64,000 nucleotides of DNA from Merdivicinus sp050943495 (GTDB lineage Bacteria > Bacillota > Clostridia > Oscillospirales > Ruminococcaceae). Made by a program: the position numbers and the translations under genes. Shown here piece after piece: positions 1 through 8,608 of this stretch. A model generated the notes under the pieces. The model was not told the DNA's origin, did not search any database, and worked only from the letters and a program-made list of their open reading frames with translations. Within the stretch, counting starts at the first letter, position 1, and each line of letters starts with the position of its first letter. The stretch lies in the NCBI GenBank assembly GCA_050943495.1, contig JBMNPH010000011.1, positions 35,543-99,542 on the forward strand, given 5' to 3'.

Positions 1-1261
1 TATTTTCCAACAACTTTATAACATTGCTGACAGCGTCATCGCAGGCAAATTTGCAGGAGAGGATGCACTCGCCGCAGTTGGTGCCTCCTATCCAATCACA
101 ATGATTTTTATGGCAATTGCCGTCGGTTCGAATATCGGCTGCTCGGTCGTCATCTCACAGTTATTTGGCGGAAAACGGATTGCCGAAATGAAAACTGCTA
201 TCAACACTGCCTTAATCGCTGCGCTCGGTCTTTCGGTGCTGCTGACCGTCGGCGGACTGATCGGAAGTCCGGCCATGATGCGGATGATTCAGACCCCCGA
301 TAATATTTTCAGTGATGCCGATCTCTATCTGCGCATTTACATCGGCGGATTCATTTTTCTCTTCTTCTATAACATCAGTACCAGCATATTCACGGCACTC
401 GGGGATTCCAAAACACCCTTTTACTTTCTGGTCGGTTCCTCGCTGGGAAATATTGTACTCGACTGGCTGTTTGTCGCCATTTTCCACTGGGATGTTGCCG
501 GTGTTGCATGGGCGACCTTCCTCGCGCAGGGAGTGGCCTGCATTCTGGCTATGGGGTCCCTTCTTCTCCGCCTCAAAAAAATGCCCGCAGATGATTCCGT
601 TCAGCGTTTTTCCGGTCCCATGCTGATTCGGATTGCACGTATCTCCATCCCTAGTATTCTCCAGCAAAGTTTTATCTCGATCGGCAACATCTTTATTCAG
701 AGTCTCGTCAATGGCTTTGGATCGTCGGTCATCGCCGGATACTCCGCCGCTATCAAGCTTAACACATTCACCATCACATCCTTCACCACGCTTGGCAACG
801 GCCTCTCCAGCTTCACCGCACAAAATATCGGCGCACAGAAAATTGACCGCGTCGGCAAAGGATTCCGTGCCGGCATGCTAATGGCTTTTCTGGTCGCGAT
901 TCCCTTCTTCCTTGCTTACTTCTTCTTTGGAAACGCCATGATCTCCCTCTTCTTGGAAGAAAAAGGCGGAACCGCTCTGGAAACCGGTATGGCCTTCCTC
1001 CGGATTGCATCCCCCTTCTACTTTGTCATCTCGGTCAAGCTCATGGCTGACAGCGTCCTGCGCGGCGCCGGAGATATGCGCGACTTTATGGTTGCAACCT
1101 TTACCGACCTGATTCTCCGGGTGGTTCTGGCTTATGTATTTGCGCTGGCACTCCATCTCGGCACCACTGGTATCTGGCTATCCTGGCCGGTCGGCTGGAG
1201 CATTGCTTCGGTCATGTCCTTCTGCTACTACCGCAGAGGACGTTGGAAAACCAATCTGTAA
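1..1261 (+). CDS. MATE family efflux transporter, 5' end cut by window
   Basis: Multidrug and toxin extrusion family membrane transporter, which exports organic cations or drugs against a Na+ or H+ gradient. The reading frame is open from base 2 with no start codon in the window, so the N-terminus (roughly 30-40 residues of a usual 450) lies to the left. The first visible residues, QLYNIADSVIAGKFAG, are the characteristic first-helix region of MATE proteins, and about eleven hydrophobic helices follow in two homologous halves. It ends just before a bidirectional terminator. A second, complete MATE gene lies at 19216-20562. Substrate cannot be told from sequence. Confidence 0.93.
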   Translation, partial: IFQQLYNIADSVIAGKFAGEDALAAVGASYPITMIFMAIAVGSNIGCSVVISQLFGGKRIAEMKTAINTALIAALGLSVLLTVGGLIGSPAMMRMIQTPDNIFSDADLYLRIYIGGFIFLFFYNISTSIFTALGDSKTPFYFLVGSSLGNIVLDWLFVAIFHWDVAGVAWATFLAQGVACILAMGSLLLRLKKMPADDSVQRFSGPMLIRIARISIPSILQQSFISIGNIFIQSLVNGFGSSVIAGYSAAIKLNTFTITSFTTLGNGLSSFTAQNIGAQKIDRVGKGFRAGMLMAFLVAIPFFLAYFFFGNAMISLFLEEKGGTALETGMAFLRIASPFYFVISVKLMADSVLRGAGDMRDFMVATFTDLILRVVLAYVFALALHLGTTGIWLSWPVGWSIASVMSFCYYRRGRWKTNL

Positions 1262-1265
1262 AAAA

Positions 1266-1300
1266 GAACCTGCCGATCATCACACCGGCAGGTTTTTTAT
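1266..1300. terminator. bidirectional intrinsic terminator
   Basis: The stem AACCTGCCG / CGGCAGGTT has a 10-base loop, with a T-run on the right and an A-run on the left, so it can stop both the MATE gene from the left and the convergent minus-strand unit from the right. Confidence 0.85.
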
Positions 1301-1314
1301 ATGGATCATATTTT

Positions 1315-2058
1315 TCAGAACCGTTCGTCCAACATATACAGCAGCCGGCTGACACCGCAGCAAGCTGCTACCGGAATCAGAATCGTGACCCAGCCGCTCA
1401 ACATCACCAACAGCAGTGTTCCGATAAACACACACAAGGAAATCAGTACCAAAATGGGAATTACTGCATAATAGCTCATCGTTGCGCCCAGTTCCCGATA
1501 AATCCGGATCAGCATGGTTAAAATACTAACGTCCTCTTCTCCTTTCAGGAAAAACATCTTCCAGTCCATCAGCATCTGCAAAATCCCGCGGAATGCACCA
1601 TTCCCGATTCCATCTGCAATCATCTGCTGGGAGGTCTTTCCCAAATACATGTCGACCGGACCAACTAAAAATGCCGCAAAACCAAATCGCACGAAAACAA
1701 TCCCAAAAATCCCCAGAAACAGAATCGGCAATCCTAACCATTTCAGCATAATGGCGAATGGGCGTCCAACCTTTTTCCCAAGAAGGAACGATCCTCCCAG
1801 AATCAGAATTCCCAAAAAGAAGAACAGGAAGTCCAACTTACGCATGACGGAGAAAATTTCCGCTGCAAAAAAGGAACACAAAACTCCCAATAAACCGAAC
1901 CCCAAAGCAAAAAGCACAATCCGCGCCACAAAAGAACTAGGACCAAATTCCCAAATTTCCCGCACACTCATGGGCGGCTCATATTCGATCCGATAAAAAC
2001 CTGCGGCACTTTTTTCTCCCCGCCAATCGCGTTTTTTTCCCACTGTTTTCCGTTCCAT
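1315..2058 (-). CDS. multi-pass membrane protein of unknown function
   Basis: A 247-residue protein I do not recognise. The N-terminal 45 residues are basic and polar, then about five hydrophobic segments follow (near residues 45-70, 75-95, 105-135, 190-215 and 220-240), with a more polar stretch around 140-185. No signal peptide or catalytic motif is visible. The start ATG has a GAGGAGG ribosome site 5-6 bases upstream. It sits 18 bases downstream of a methyltransferase gene on the same strand and ends at a shared terminator, so the two probably form an operon. It could be a transporter accessory or a stress membrane protein; no function can be assigned. Confidence 0.75.
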   Translation of the reverse strand: MERKTVGKKRDWRGEKSAAGFYRIEYEPPMSVREIWEFGPSSFVARIVLFALGFGLLGVLCSFFAAEIFSVMRKLDFLFFFLGILILGGSFLLGKKVGRPFAIMLKWLGLPILFLGIFGIVFVRFGFAAFLVGPVDMYLGKTSQQMIADGIGNGAFRGILQMLMDWKMFFLKGEEDVSILTMLIRIYRELGATMSYYAVIPILVLISLCVFIGTLLLVMLSGWVTILIPVAACCGVSRLLYMLDERF

Positions 2059-2076
2059 GGAAAACCTCCTCAGATT

Positions 2077-2829
2077 TTACAATTTTTTCGCCATCACAAA
2101 AAAGCGATGTTCTCGACAGACCAAACCTCCGTTCTCCTCGAGAGACTGTTGCATCTTCCACAGCTCTTCCTCTCGATTTTCCGCCGAAAAAGCCAACGAC
2201 TGCCAGCCAGCCGCATGAATCCAATAAACCAATGCGCCGATATCCTCAAAGCGAATCGCCGGATATGCTTCCTGACCTTTGAGGACCAGAAAGCCTGCCT
2301 CCTCCAACTGATTTATGACATCGGTCAAATCCCTTTCCGGAACCGGTTTTTCCCAGCCGGAAAATGGAATCCCGTTGAATCTTCCATCTACTCCGCATGA
2401 CTGCTGCGTCAGGAATATTCCACCCTTTTTCAGTACCCGTGCCGCTTCCGCCGGACAAAAACTCCCATATCGTGTATATACCACATCAAATTTCTCGTCA
2501 CTGAACGGAAGATCCGCCTCATCCACAATCTGTCGCACTTCTACACCATACGGTGCAAACCTCTGCCGCAAAATCGCTGCAGTTGCCTCATCCGTTTCTG
2601 CATAAAAAGCCTGTCCAGGCTGAGGATTCAGCGACAACAGAAATCCATATCCACCGCTTGCCAAGTCTAAAAATATACTTTCGTTGTTCAAAACAGATTG
2701 AATCTCCTGCTGAAAATCCCATGGAAGCGGCTCTTCTATCCATCGACCGTTCAAGTGGGCAAAATTCCATCCATTAAAAAACGCCCGTTCCTCTGCGGTA
2801 CACAGCACCTTACATTCTTCACGGGTCAT
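2077..2829 (-). CDS. class I SAM-dependent methyltransferase
   Basis: A small soluble methyltransferase of 250 residues with the Rossmann-type AdoMet fold. Motif I is FLDLASGGYGF, followed by an acidic residue ending strand 2 (YAETDEAT) and a motif IV/post-I region FDVVYTRYGS, then ARVLKKGGIFL typical of this family. The acceptor substrate is not evident. The frame is open further upstream to a TTG, but the ATG used here has GGAAAGGAG seven bases before it, so I take 2829 as the start. A strong sigma-A promoter lies at 2871-2899. It is followed by a membrane-protein gene in the same unit. Confidence 0.82.
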   Translation of the reverse strand: MTREECKVLCTAEERAFFNGWNFAHLNGRWIEEPLPWDFQQEIQSVLNNESIFLDLASGGYGFLLSLNPQPGQAFYAETDEATAAILRQRFAPYGVEVRQIVDEADLPFSDEKFDVVYTRYGSFCPAEAARVLKKGGIFLTQQSCGVDGRFNGIPFSGWEKPVPERDLTDVINQLEEAGFLVLKGQEAYPAIRFEDIGALVYWIHAAGWQSLAFSAENREEELWKMQQSLEENGGLVCREHRFFVMAKKL

Positions 2830-2870
2830 CTTGCCATCTCCTTTCCGCACAGGACCCAAGGTTTAGTACT

Positions 2871-2899
2871 ATTGTACCAATTTTTTCATAAAATTGCAA
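2871..2899 (-). promoter_or_regulatory. sigma-A promoter for the methyltransferase unit
   Basis: Read on the minus strand: TTGCAA, 17 bases, TACAAT, about 40 bases upstream of the methyltransferase start. Confidence 0.7.
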
Positions 2900-2977
2900 G
2901 GGAAATTCCCGAAAATGTGATTTTGGCTCAGAGAAGGAGCTTTTTTTGGATATTTTATCAGAATTGCAGCAGAAGCT

Positions 2978-3006
2978 TTGCAATTTTGTTCCGGATGTGA
3001 TATATT
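2978..3006 (+). promoter_or_regulatory. sigma-A promoter for the GH3 operon
   Basis: TTGCAA, 17 bases, TATATT, ending 32 bases before the GH3 start codon. It lies back to back with the promoter at 2871-2899, with about 80 bases between them. Confidence 0.7.
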
Positions 3007-3038
3007 GAATATGAATCTTTTCAATAGGAGGCCGCACC

Positions 3039-4298
3039 ATGTCCCATTATCGCAGAAAATTTTATCGAAGTCTGCTAGCAGTCCTCCTTATTGCGCTACT
3101 TGCCGGTTCTTTTTCGTATGCTGCCGTTTGGATCTGCGGAGAACTGGGACAGATCGGACAATTTGTTCAGCCTGCTGGTGGATTCCCTTCTCAATCATCT
3201 TCTCTTTCATCTCAGGAAAACTTAGATTTTTCGGTTGAATCGACCGCTGAATCCTCCCAACTAATGTCAGAATCTGATCGATTTGAGGCATACTACTCTC
3301 AGGCGGAAACAATCTTAGCGCAGATGACGGTTTCAGAAAAAATTGGCCAGTTATTTCTGGTAGATTTTCCAGATGGAGATCCCCAAGAATGGATTAGCCA
3401 GTATCATCCAGCTGGTCTAATCCTTTTTTCCAAAACTATTTCGAATCAAACACCGGACTCACTCCGGGAATTGTTGGCAGACTGCAACGCCTGGTCAAAA
3501 ATTCCGCTTACCTTTGCAGTTGACGAGGAAGGCGGGGAGGTTGTCCGAATCAGTCAATATTCCGCTTTCCGCCAAACACCTTTTTCCTCTCCCCAATCTC
3601 TCATTCAACAAGGCGGAATAGATGCACTGGCGGCAGATGCCTTGGAAAAATCAGAATTTCTTCTGGATTTAGGTATTCAACTGAATCTTGCCCCGGTCTG
3701 CGATGTCGCGGAAACGCCGCAGGACTATATTTATTCGCGGACGCTGGGACTGGATGCTGAACAGACTGCCGAAGGAATTACTGCTATTGTTACCGCAATG
3801 GAGCAGACCGGGATTTCCTGTGCGCTTAAGCATTTTCCAGGATATGGCGGTAATCCCGATACTCATTCCGGGACAGCAATGGATTCCAGATCATACTCGG
3901 AACTTTCACAGCGTGATTTTCTTCCCTTCCAAGCCGGTATTCAGGCCGGCGCTGAAATTGTTCTAGTTTCGCATAATACCCTCACTGCACTGGATCCACA
4001 ATATCCAGCTTCTCTTTCTCCTGAAATTCATCGGATCCTGCGGGAGGATCTGAATTTTACCGGCATAATTGCAACCGATGATCTGGAGATGGATGCACTG
4101 GATTCGTATGGCGAAAATGCGGCTCTCCTGGCCTTTGAAGCAGGAAATAATCTTATCTTAATCAAAGATCTTCCCGCCGGCGTGGCGGCAATCCAGTCCG
4201 CTGTAGATGACGGATCGATCACAGAGGAAATGCTGGATGCCGCTATCAAACCTACCATTGCATGGAAATTGGAAAAAAATATTTTCCCGTCCAACTAA
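3039..4298 (+). CDS. glycoside hydrolase family 3 N-terminal domain protein (NagZ-like)
   Basis: Probable beta-N-acetylhexosaminidase-type glycosidase, 419 residues. An N-terminal hydrophobic segment (about residues 10-30) acts as signal or anchor, then a Ser-rich linker to about 75, then a single GH3 barrel. The NagZ-type loop KHFPGYGGNPDTH (264-276) carries the Asp-His acid/base dyad, and TDDLEMDA (346-353) contains the catalytic Asp nucleophile. The C-terminal GH3 domain is absent, as in NagZ. It is therefore expected outside the membrane, acting on N-acetylglucosaminides such as cell-wall muropeptides. An AGGAGG ribosome site precedes the ATG, and it heads an operon with a DUF308 protein and a radical SAM protein. 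Confidence 0.9.
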   Translation: MSHYRRKFYRSLLAVLLIALLAGSFSYAAVWICGELGQIGQFVQPAGGFPSQSSSLSSQENLDFSVESTAESSQLMSESDRFEAYYSQAETILAQMTVSEKIGQLFLVDFPDGDPQEWISQYHPAGLILFSKTISNQTPDSLRELLADCNAWSKIPLTFAVDEEGGEVVRISQYSAFRQTPFSSPQSLIQQGGIDALAADALEKSEFLLDLGIQLNLAPVCDVAETPQDYIYSRTLGLDAEQTAEGITAIVTAMEQTGISCALKHFPGYGGNPDTHSGTAMDSRSYSELSQRDFLPFQAGIQAGAEIVLVSHNTLTALDPQYPASLSPEIHRILREDLNFTGIIATDDLEMDALDSYGENAALLAFEAGNNLILIKDLPAGVAAIQSAVDDGSITEEMLDAAIKPTIAWKLEKNIFPSN

Positions 4299-4319
4299 GA
4301 ACGGAAAGGATGTATCCAT

Positions 4320-4844
4320 ATGAAAAAAACCGGATTTTATTACGGTATTCTCCCTATCCTCTATATTGTACTAGGCATTATTCTGATCATTTGGCCTACT
4401 ATGAGTAGCAGTATTTTTTGCTGGATTGTTGGAATTGGCGCACTATTATATGGCCTTTTTCATTTATTTTCTTTCTGGCAGGCATCCCGCGAGGGATTTT
4501 CTTTCCGGATAGAACTGATTCTGGGTATTATTTTCGCGGCACTGGGTATTTTCTGCCTCATTTCTCCCCGCACTATTTTATCCATTCTGCCGTTTTTTCT
4601 CGGCGTCATTCTGCTGATTGACGGTGCATCCAAAATTCCGCGTGCAATGGAAATGAAGGAACTGGGTTTTTCGCGCTGGTGGATCGAATTGCTTTTTGCC
4701 GTTGTAACGGCAATTCTCGGCTTGATTCTTGTGCTCAACCCCTTCAGTCTGGTGCGGTTTTCTGTCATCTTTTTCGGTGTCAGTCTGCTGGTATCCGGAA
4801 TTACTGATTTGGTTATGACCACATGGTCTGGACGCTATCGGTAA
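4320..4844 (+). CDS. DUF308 (HdeD-like) membrane protein
   Basis: A 174-residue, almost wholly hydrophobic protein with about six transmembrane helices in three similar hairpin pairs, as in the HdeD/DUF308 family. Repeated motifs such as LGIILIIWP, LGIFCLISP and LGLILVLNP, each at the end of an odd-numbered helix, are the family hallmark. Family members have been linked to acid or general stress in enteric bacteria, but no biochemical function is established. It lies 21 bases after the GH3 gene and 16 bases before the radical SAM gene, so it is co-transcribed. Confidence 0.85.
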   Translation: MKKTGFYYGILPILYIVLGIILIIWPTMSSSIFCWIVGIGALLYGLFHLFSFWQASREGFSFRIELILGIIFAALGIFCLISPRTILSILPFFLGVILLIDGASKIPRAMEMKELGFSRWWIELLFAVVTAILGLILVLNPFSLVRFSVIFFGVSLLVSGITDLVMTTWSGRYR

Positions 4845-4860
4845 GGAAAGAGGCCTGCCT

Positions 4861-5811
4861 ATGATTTCGAACCCTTTTCCATTCTCTCTTGCGAACAAAC
4901 GCTATCTTACCTGGGACTACCATCTCAAACAGAAATTCGGTGGTAAAGTCTTTAAAGTCTCGCTGGACGGAGGCTTTTCCTGCCCCAATATTGATGGAAC
5001 TTGCGGAAAAGGCGGCTGTACCTATTGTTCCTATGCCTTCCGGCGTCAGACGCCGGCAAGCCTGCTGGAACAGTTTGAGGCCGGCAAGGAACTGCTGCAC
5101 CGCAAGTGGCCGGATGCCCACCAATATATTCCCTACTTGCAGGCCAATACCAATACCTATGCACCTCTTTCCGAGTTGCGGGATAAGTATGAGATTCTTC
5201 TAGCACAGCCGGGAGTGGTTGGATTTGCCGTCGCCACCCGTGCCGATGCTCTGCCGGAAGATGTCTGCGACTATCTGGCGGAGATCAGCCGACGTACCTA
5301 CCTAATCGTCGAACTGGGACTTCAGACAGCATTCGATGAGACTGCCCGCCGCATCAATCGAGGGCACGATTATGCGGCCTTTTTAGATGGTTACCGCAAA
5401 CTCCAAAGTCGTGGCATTCCCGTCTGCATTCATCTGATTGATGGGCTTCCCGGTGAAACGCCTGATATGATGCGCGATACTATCCGACAGGTTGCCTCCT
5501 TACATCCGCACTGCGTCAAGATTCATCTGCTGCATATTCTCAAAGGGACCCGAATGGCGGAGGAGTTTGCCTCTTCACCGGAGGAATTCCGCATGATGGA
5601 CCGGGAAGCATATGTCCGAATGGTCTGCGATCAGCTGGAACTCCTGCCCCCAGAAACAGTCATTCAGCGTGTCACCGGAGATGGCATGAAAGACGATCTC
5701 ATTGCGCCCCTTTGGAGTCTCAAAAAATTCGTAGTAATGAACGAGATTGACAAAGAACTGGTTCGACGGGATTCCTGGCAGGGCAAATTTTTTACCGAAT
5801 CCTCCCACTGA
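4861..5811 (+). CDS. radical SAM protein, TIGR01212/YhcC family
   Basis: A 316-residue radical SAM enzyme. The N-terminal cluster-binding region has the family-specific layout of Cys41-Pro-Asn then GKGGCTYC, with cysteines at 41, 53 and 56, typical of the YhcC family (TIGR01212). GLPGETPDMMRDTI near residue 200 is the usual substrate-side glycine-rich segment. The reaction of YhcC proteins is not settled. It is the third gene of the GH3 operon and ends at a strong terminator. Confidence 0.9.
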   Translation: MISNPFPFSLANKRYLTWDYHLKQKFGGKVFKVSLDGGFSCPNIDGTCGKGGCTYCSYAFRRQTPASLLEQFEAGKELLHRKWPDAHQYIPYLQANTNTYAPLSELRDKYEILLAQPGVVGFAVATRADALPEDVCDYLAEISRRTYLIVELGLQTAFDETARRINRGHDYAAFLDGYRKLQSRGIPVCIHLIDGLPGETPDMMRDTIRQVASLHPHCVKIHLLHILKGTRMAEEFASSPEEFRMMDREAYVRMVCDQLELLPPETVIQRVTGDGMKDDLIAPLWSLKKFVVMNEIDKELVRRDSWQGKFFTESSH

Positions 5812-5812
5812 C

Positions 5813-5858
5813 TTTAAAAAAACAGACGCCTGCCGGTGTCCATCCGACAGGCGTTTTT
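5813..5858. terminator. bidirectional intrinsic terminator
   Basis: An 11-base stem, ACGCCTGCCGG / CCGACAGGCGT, with one mismatch and a 7-base loop. An A-run on the left and a T-run on the right serve both the YhcC-like gene and the convergent LCP-like gene. Confidence 0.88.
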
Positions 5859-5863
5859 ACTGC

Positions 5864-6787
5864 TTACTCTCCTTGCGCAACCGGGGAAAAAATACCGCGC
5901 AGTTCTGCTAAGGCTGCCTCTCCAGGCACAAATTCGGTGCGATCCTCGTTCCAACTTCCCGACAGTGGGAATATTTCAATTTGTTTGGTCTCTGACCGTA
6001 AAAAATAGGTCAGGGCCTTGCGCCGTGTGGTATAATCAAATTGTGACAAGTCCGTATCCACATTGTTCCAAAAAACTTCCATCAAATAGTCCAGCCGATC
6101 ATCTGCCTCCGCAGTCAGGCTCTGCACCAAAAGTTCTCCAATCAATGTCAGTCGCCATGTTTCCGGGGTGGTGTCTTTCGGCGGAGAATTCGCGATTTCA
6201 TAGAGAAGCTCTCCATTGAGCAGATGGGTACCCGCTGGTACGGATACCGTTTCAGTTTCATATGCTTGTTCAAAATACCGGGTCAATCCGCCCAATGCAT
6301 CAATCAGGTTAACTGTTCCGCTCCGATTCAGGCGAACATATCGTTCCACATCGCATAACAGCATACTTTCCGCTGCAAGCCGCACATTTGCGGATCCAGC
6401 GTAATCATAATGTTCCTGCAAAGTGGCAGTTTTCGCTTTGACGGTGACCACCGTTTCGGGCGGAACCGGCACCATTACGAATCGTTCATTTGCAGGGTCA
6501 AACCGGCACAGCGTATAGGCATGAGGGAGATCACTGCGTTCCCGCACGCTGATTACCATAAAATTAATTCCCATAGAGGCATCCGGCCGATAGGAAAGTC
6601 CTGCCTCAGCGGCTTCCGGTTCGGATTCCTCCGCAATCTGTTCTGCTCCACCCAGCGGTTCCAGAACGGAACTCATCACAACGATGACAATCGCCAGCAA
6701 TACCGCTAAACTAATTCCGAAAGAAAGAAAAAATATCTTCACTGCACGGCGGCGTTCCTGTTTCTGCGTCCATTTTGGTTCCATCAT
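5864..6787 (-). CDS. divergent LytR-CpsA-Psr (LCP)-like membrane protein
   Basis: A 307-residue protein with a short basic cytoplasmic tail, one membrane anchor (about 18-42) and an extracellular domain that follows the LCP layout. FDPANERFVMVPVPPETVV matches the strand before the conserved PRDT motif, and DVERYVRLNRSGTVNLIDALGG matches the LCP VDxYVxxdfxGfxxlIDxLGGV block. The Arg/Asp residues that bind the polyprenyl phosphate are not conserved (PRDT is replaced by PPET, and the later arginine pair is missing), so ligase activity is doubtful. Two ATGs are adjacent; either could be used after AAGGGAG. It is divergent from an ECF sigma gene. Confidence 0.72.
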   Translation of the reverse strand: MMEPKWTQKQERRRAVKIFFLSFGISLAVLLAIVIVVMSSVLEPLGGAEQIAEESEPEAAEAGLSYRPDASMGINFMVISVRERSDLPHAYTLCRFDPANERFVMVPVPPETVVTVKAKTATLQEHYDYAGSANVRLAAESMLLCDVERYVRLNRSGTVNLIDALGGLTRYFEQAYETETVSVPAGTHLLNGELLYEIANSPPKDTTPETWRLTLIGELLVQSLTAEADDRLDYLMEVFWNNVDTDLSQFDYTTRRKALTYFLRSETKQIEIFPLSGSWNEDRTEFVPGEAALAELRGIFSPVAQGE

Positions 6788-6901
6788 CCCACTCCCTTCG
6801 CAGAAAGTATGGACTACTTTCCCCGCCCCTAAACAAAAATTTTTCCGCCTGCAATAATTCGCAGCAAAAAACGGTCTTTATAAGAGGAAGGAGGCACATC
6901 A

Positions 6902-7462
6902 ATGAACGACGAACAGATCATCGAACTGTACTGGAACCGTTCAGAGGATGCCATCACCCAGACGGATTGTAAATACGGCGCCTATTGCCGCAAAATATCC
7001 ATGAACATCCTGCACAACGAAGAGGACACCGAAGAATGTGTCAGCGACGCCTATCTTGGCGTATGGAATGCCATTCCCCCACAGCGGCCTCATGCATTTT
7101 CGGCTTTTCTGGGAAAAATCACTCGCAACATTTCCCTTCACCGCTGGCAGAAAAACCGCGCCGGGAAACGCGGCGGCGGTGATACCGGGATTCTGCTTTC
7201 CGAATTGGAGGAATGCCTCCCCGCCCGGAATTCCTTTGATGAAACACTGGATTCCCGTGCGCTTGGAAACACTCTGAATGCCTTTCTGGATACTCTGACA
7301 TCGGAACAGCGGATCATCTTTGTGCGGCGTTACTGGTATGCCGATCCCATTGAAGAGATCTCCTTCCGCATGGGACTTTCTTCCAGCAAAGTTACTTCCG
7401 TGCTTTTCCGTCTGCGGAAAAAATTACTCATCTTTCTCCAAAAGGAGGGATTTTCTGTATGA
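6902..7462 (+). CDS. ECF-type RNA polymerase sigma factor
   Basis: A 186-residue sigma-70 family protein lacking regions 1 and 3. Region 2 spans about residues 5-80 (EEDTEECVSDAYLGVWN, then FLGKITRNISLHRW), and region 4 is at about 125-180 (LTSEQRIIFVRRYWY, then a helix-turn-helix ending in SSKVTSVLFRLRKKL). It redirects RNA polymerase to a small stress regulon. The start is set by GAAGGAGG. Its stop overlaps the start of the next gene by four bases (ATGA), so the two are translationally coupled, the usual sigma/anti-sigma arrangement. Confidence 0.9.
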   Translation: MNDEQIIELYWNRSEDAITQTDCKYGAYCRKISMNILHNEEDTEECVSDAYLGVWNAIPPQRPHAFSAFLGKITRNISLHRWQKNRAGKRGGGDTGILLSELEECLPARNSFDETLDSRALGNTLNAFLDTLTSEQRIIFVRRYWYADPIEEISFRMGLSSSKVTSVLFRLRKKLLIFLQKEGFSV

Positions 7463-8319
7463 ACAGCTTTCAGCTTCTGGAAGGGCTGGGAGAAATTGAA
7501 GACCGTTTCCTACTCGAAGCCGAAAATTATCAGCGGCCTTCTTCTCGCCGCCCTGCTACCATATTGCGCTGGGTTTCCGCTGCTGCCTGCCTCGCCATTG
7601 CCCTGACCGGCGGCTGGCTCTACTGGAGACAGTCCAGCCTACAGCTCGGATCCAGCAATACTGCCGCAGATCAGGCTGCTTCTTCTGCCGCAGCTGCTCC
7701 CGAACAATATCAGGAGGCAGCATCCTCAGAAAATAATCTTGCAGCTACTCCATTTAGCGCCAAAGTCGCCAACGACGGCATCCTGTATGTGACCGAAATG
7801 GCAGCTTATTCTCCAGTTTCGGATCTCGAAACCCTTTCCCGTAACAATCTCCCGGAAACAATTCCCGCAGAGGCAGTTGGCCCCGTCATCCAGACTTTAG
7901 AAGACGGTAGTGAAATTTGTGCCTATCTTCCTCTCGAAAACGTTCCGGCGGTCCGTATTCTTCACTCTGCGGAGGGTGTGAATACCTTCCTTCTCTATCA
8001 AGGGCAGGCAGATACCCTTTCTCTGGGCGAATTGTACGGCTTTGCAGCATCTGAAGATGTTGTCTCCATTCAGGTGGAAAACCGCATCCTTTCTGATTCC
8101 GAAAAAGATAGCGTTTCCTCTCTACTCGCAACTTTGACGCCGGATACAGAGGAAATGCCAACCGAAGAATCCGAATCTTTCCAGCAGATCACCATCTGTC
8201 TGAAAAACGGTCTTTCTTTCTCCCTTTCTTATCTGGAAGAATCGGCTTCCATTCTGCTCTATGATCTGTATTATCCGCTTTCGGAACCGCTTGCTCCCCT
8301 GCTAGAACCACAAGAATGA
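7459..8319 (+). CDS. membrane-bound anti-sigma factor-like protein
   Basis: A 286-residue protein with about 33 cytoplasmic residues, one transmembrane helix (about 36-53), an Ala/Ser/Gln-rich linker and a C-terminal extracytoplasmic domain. The short N-terminus that starts with an ELL-like segment (FQLLEGLGEIEDRFLLEA) is like that of anti-sigma factors in Clostridia that pair with ECF genes. No zinc-binding HxxxCxxC motif is present. Function is inferred mainly from topology and the four-base overlap with the sigma gene upstream. The extracellular domain probably senses an envelope signal; its fold is not recognised. Confidence 0.72.
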   Translation: MNSFQLLEGLGEIEDRFLLEAENYQRPSSRRPATILRWVSAAACLAIALTGGWLYWRQSSLQLGSSNTAADQAASSAAAAPEQYQEAASSENNLAATPFSAKVANDGILYVTEMAAYSPVSDLETLSRNNLPETIPAEAVGPVIQTLEDGSEICAYLPLENVPAVRILHSAEGVNTFLLYQGQADTLSLGELYGFAASEDVVSIQVENRILSDSEKDSVSSLLATLTPDTEEMPTEESESFQQITICLKNGLSFSLSYLEESASILLYDLYYPLSEPLAPLLEPQE

Positions 8320-8333
8320 TTCCCAATCCATTA

Positions 8334-8377
8334 CAAAAAAATGGCAGCCATCTGTTTGGATGACTGCCATTTTTATT
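8334..8377. terminator. bidirectional intrinsic terminator
   Basis: The stem AAAAATGGCAG / CTGCCATTTTT, extended by partly paired bases with an internal loop, has A- and T-runs on both sides. It ends the sigma/anti-sigma operon from the left and the ABC importer operon from the right. Confidence 0.85.
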
Positions 8378-8381
8378 TTAT

Positions 8382-8591
8382 TTAGTGAAAAAAGAAGAAA
8401 TACATCAGCAGGACAATCAGTCCGAACGTAATCAGCACAGCTGGCAACAAGACCAGAAAAGCCGCAATTATCATCGCCGGCAAATCCTTTTTTTCCAACG
8501 GTGTGTTCTCTACCTGCTTCTGAAAGCGCTTTTCACTTTCTTCCACATGCAGATTCCGATCCAGCCTTCTGTTTTTGAATAAATTCAACAT
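8382..8591 (-). CDS. small single-pass membrane protein at end of importer operon
   Basis: A 69-residue protein not matched to a family. Residues 1-40 are highly charged and the C-terminal 30 residues form one long hydrophobic helix ending in YFFFFH. The ATG chosen has GAGGAAA six bases upstream. A GTG seven codons earlier overlaps the oppF stop but lacks a ribosome site. It lies 17 bases after oppF and just before the terminator, so it is the last gene of the opp-type operon and may be an accessory subunit of the importer. That role is inferred from position only. Confidence 0.6.
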   Translation of the reverse strand: MLNLFKNRRLDRNLHVEESEKRFQKQVENTPLEKKDLPAMIIAAFLVLLPAVLITFGLIVLLMYFFFFH

Positions 8592-8608
8592 GCTGCTTTC
8601 CTCATCGG

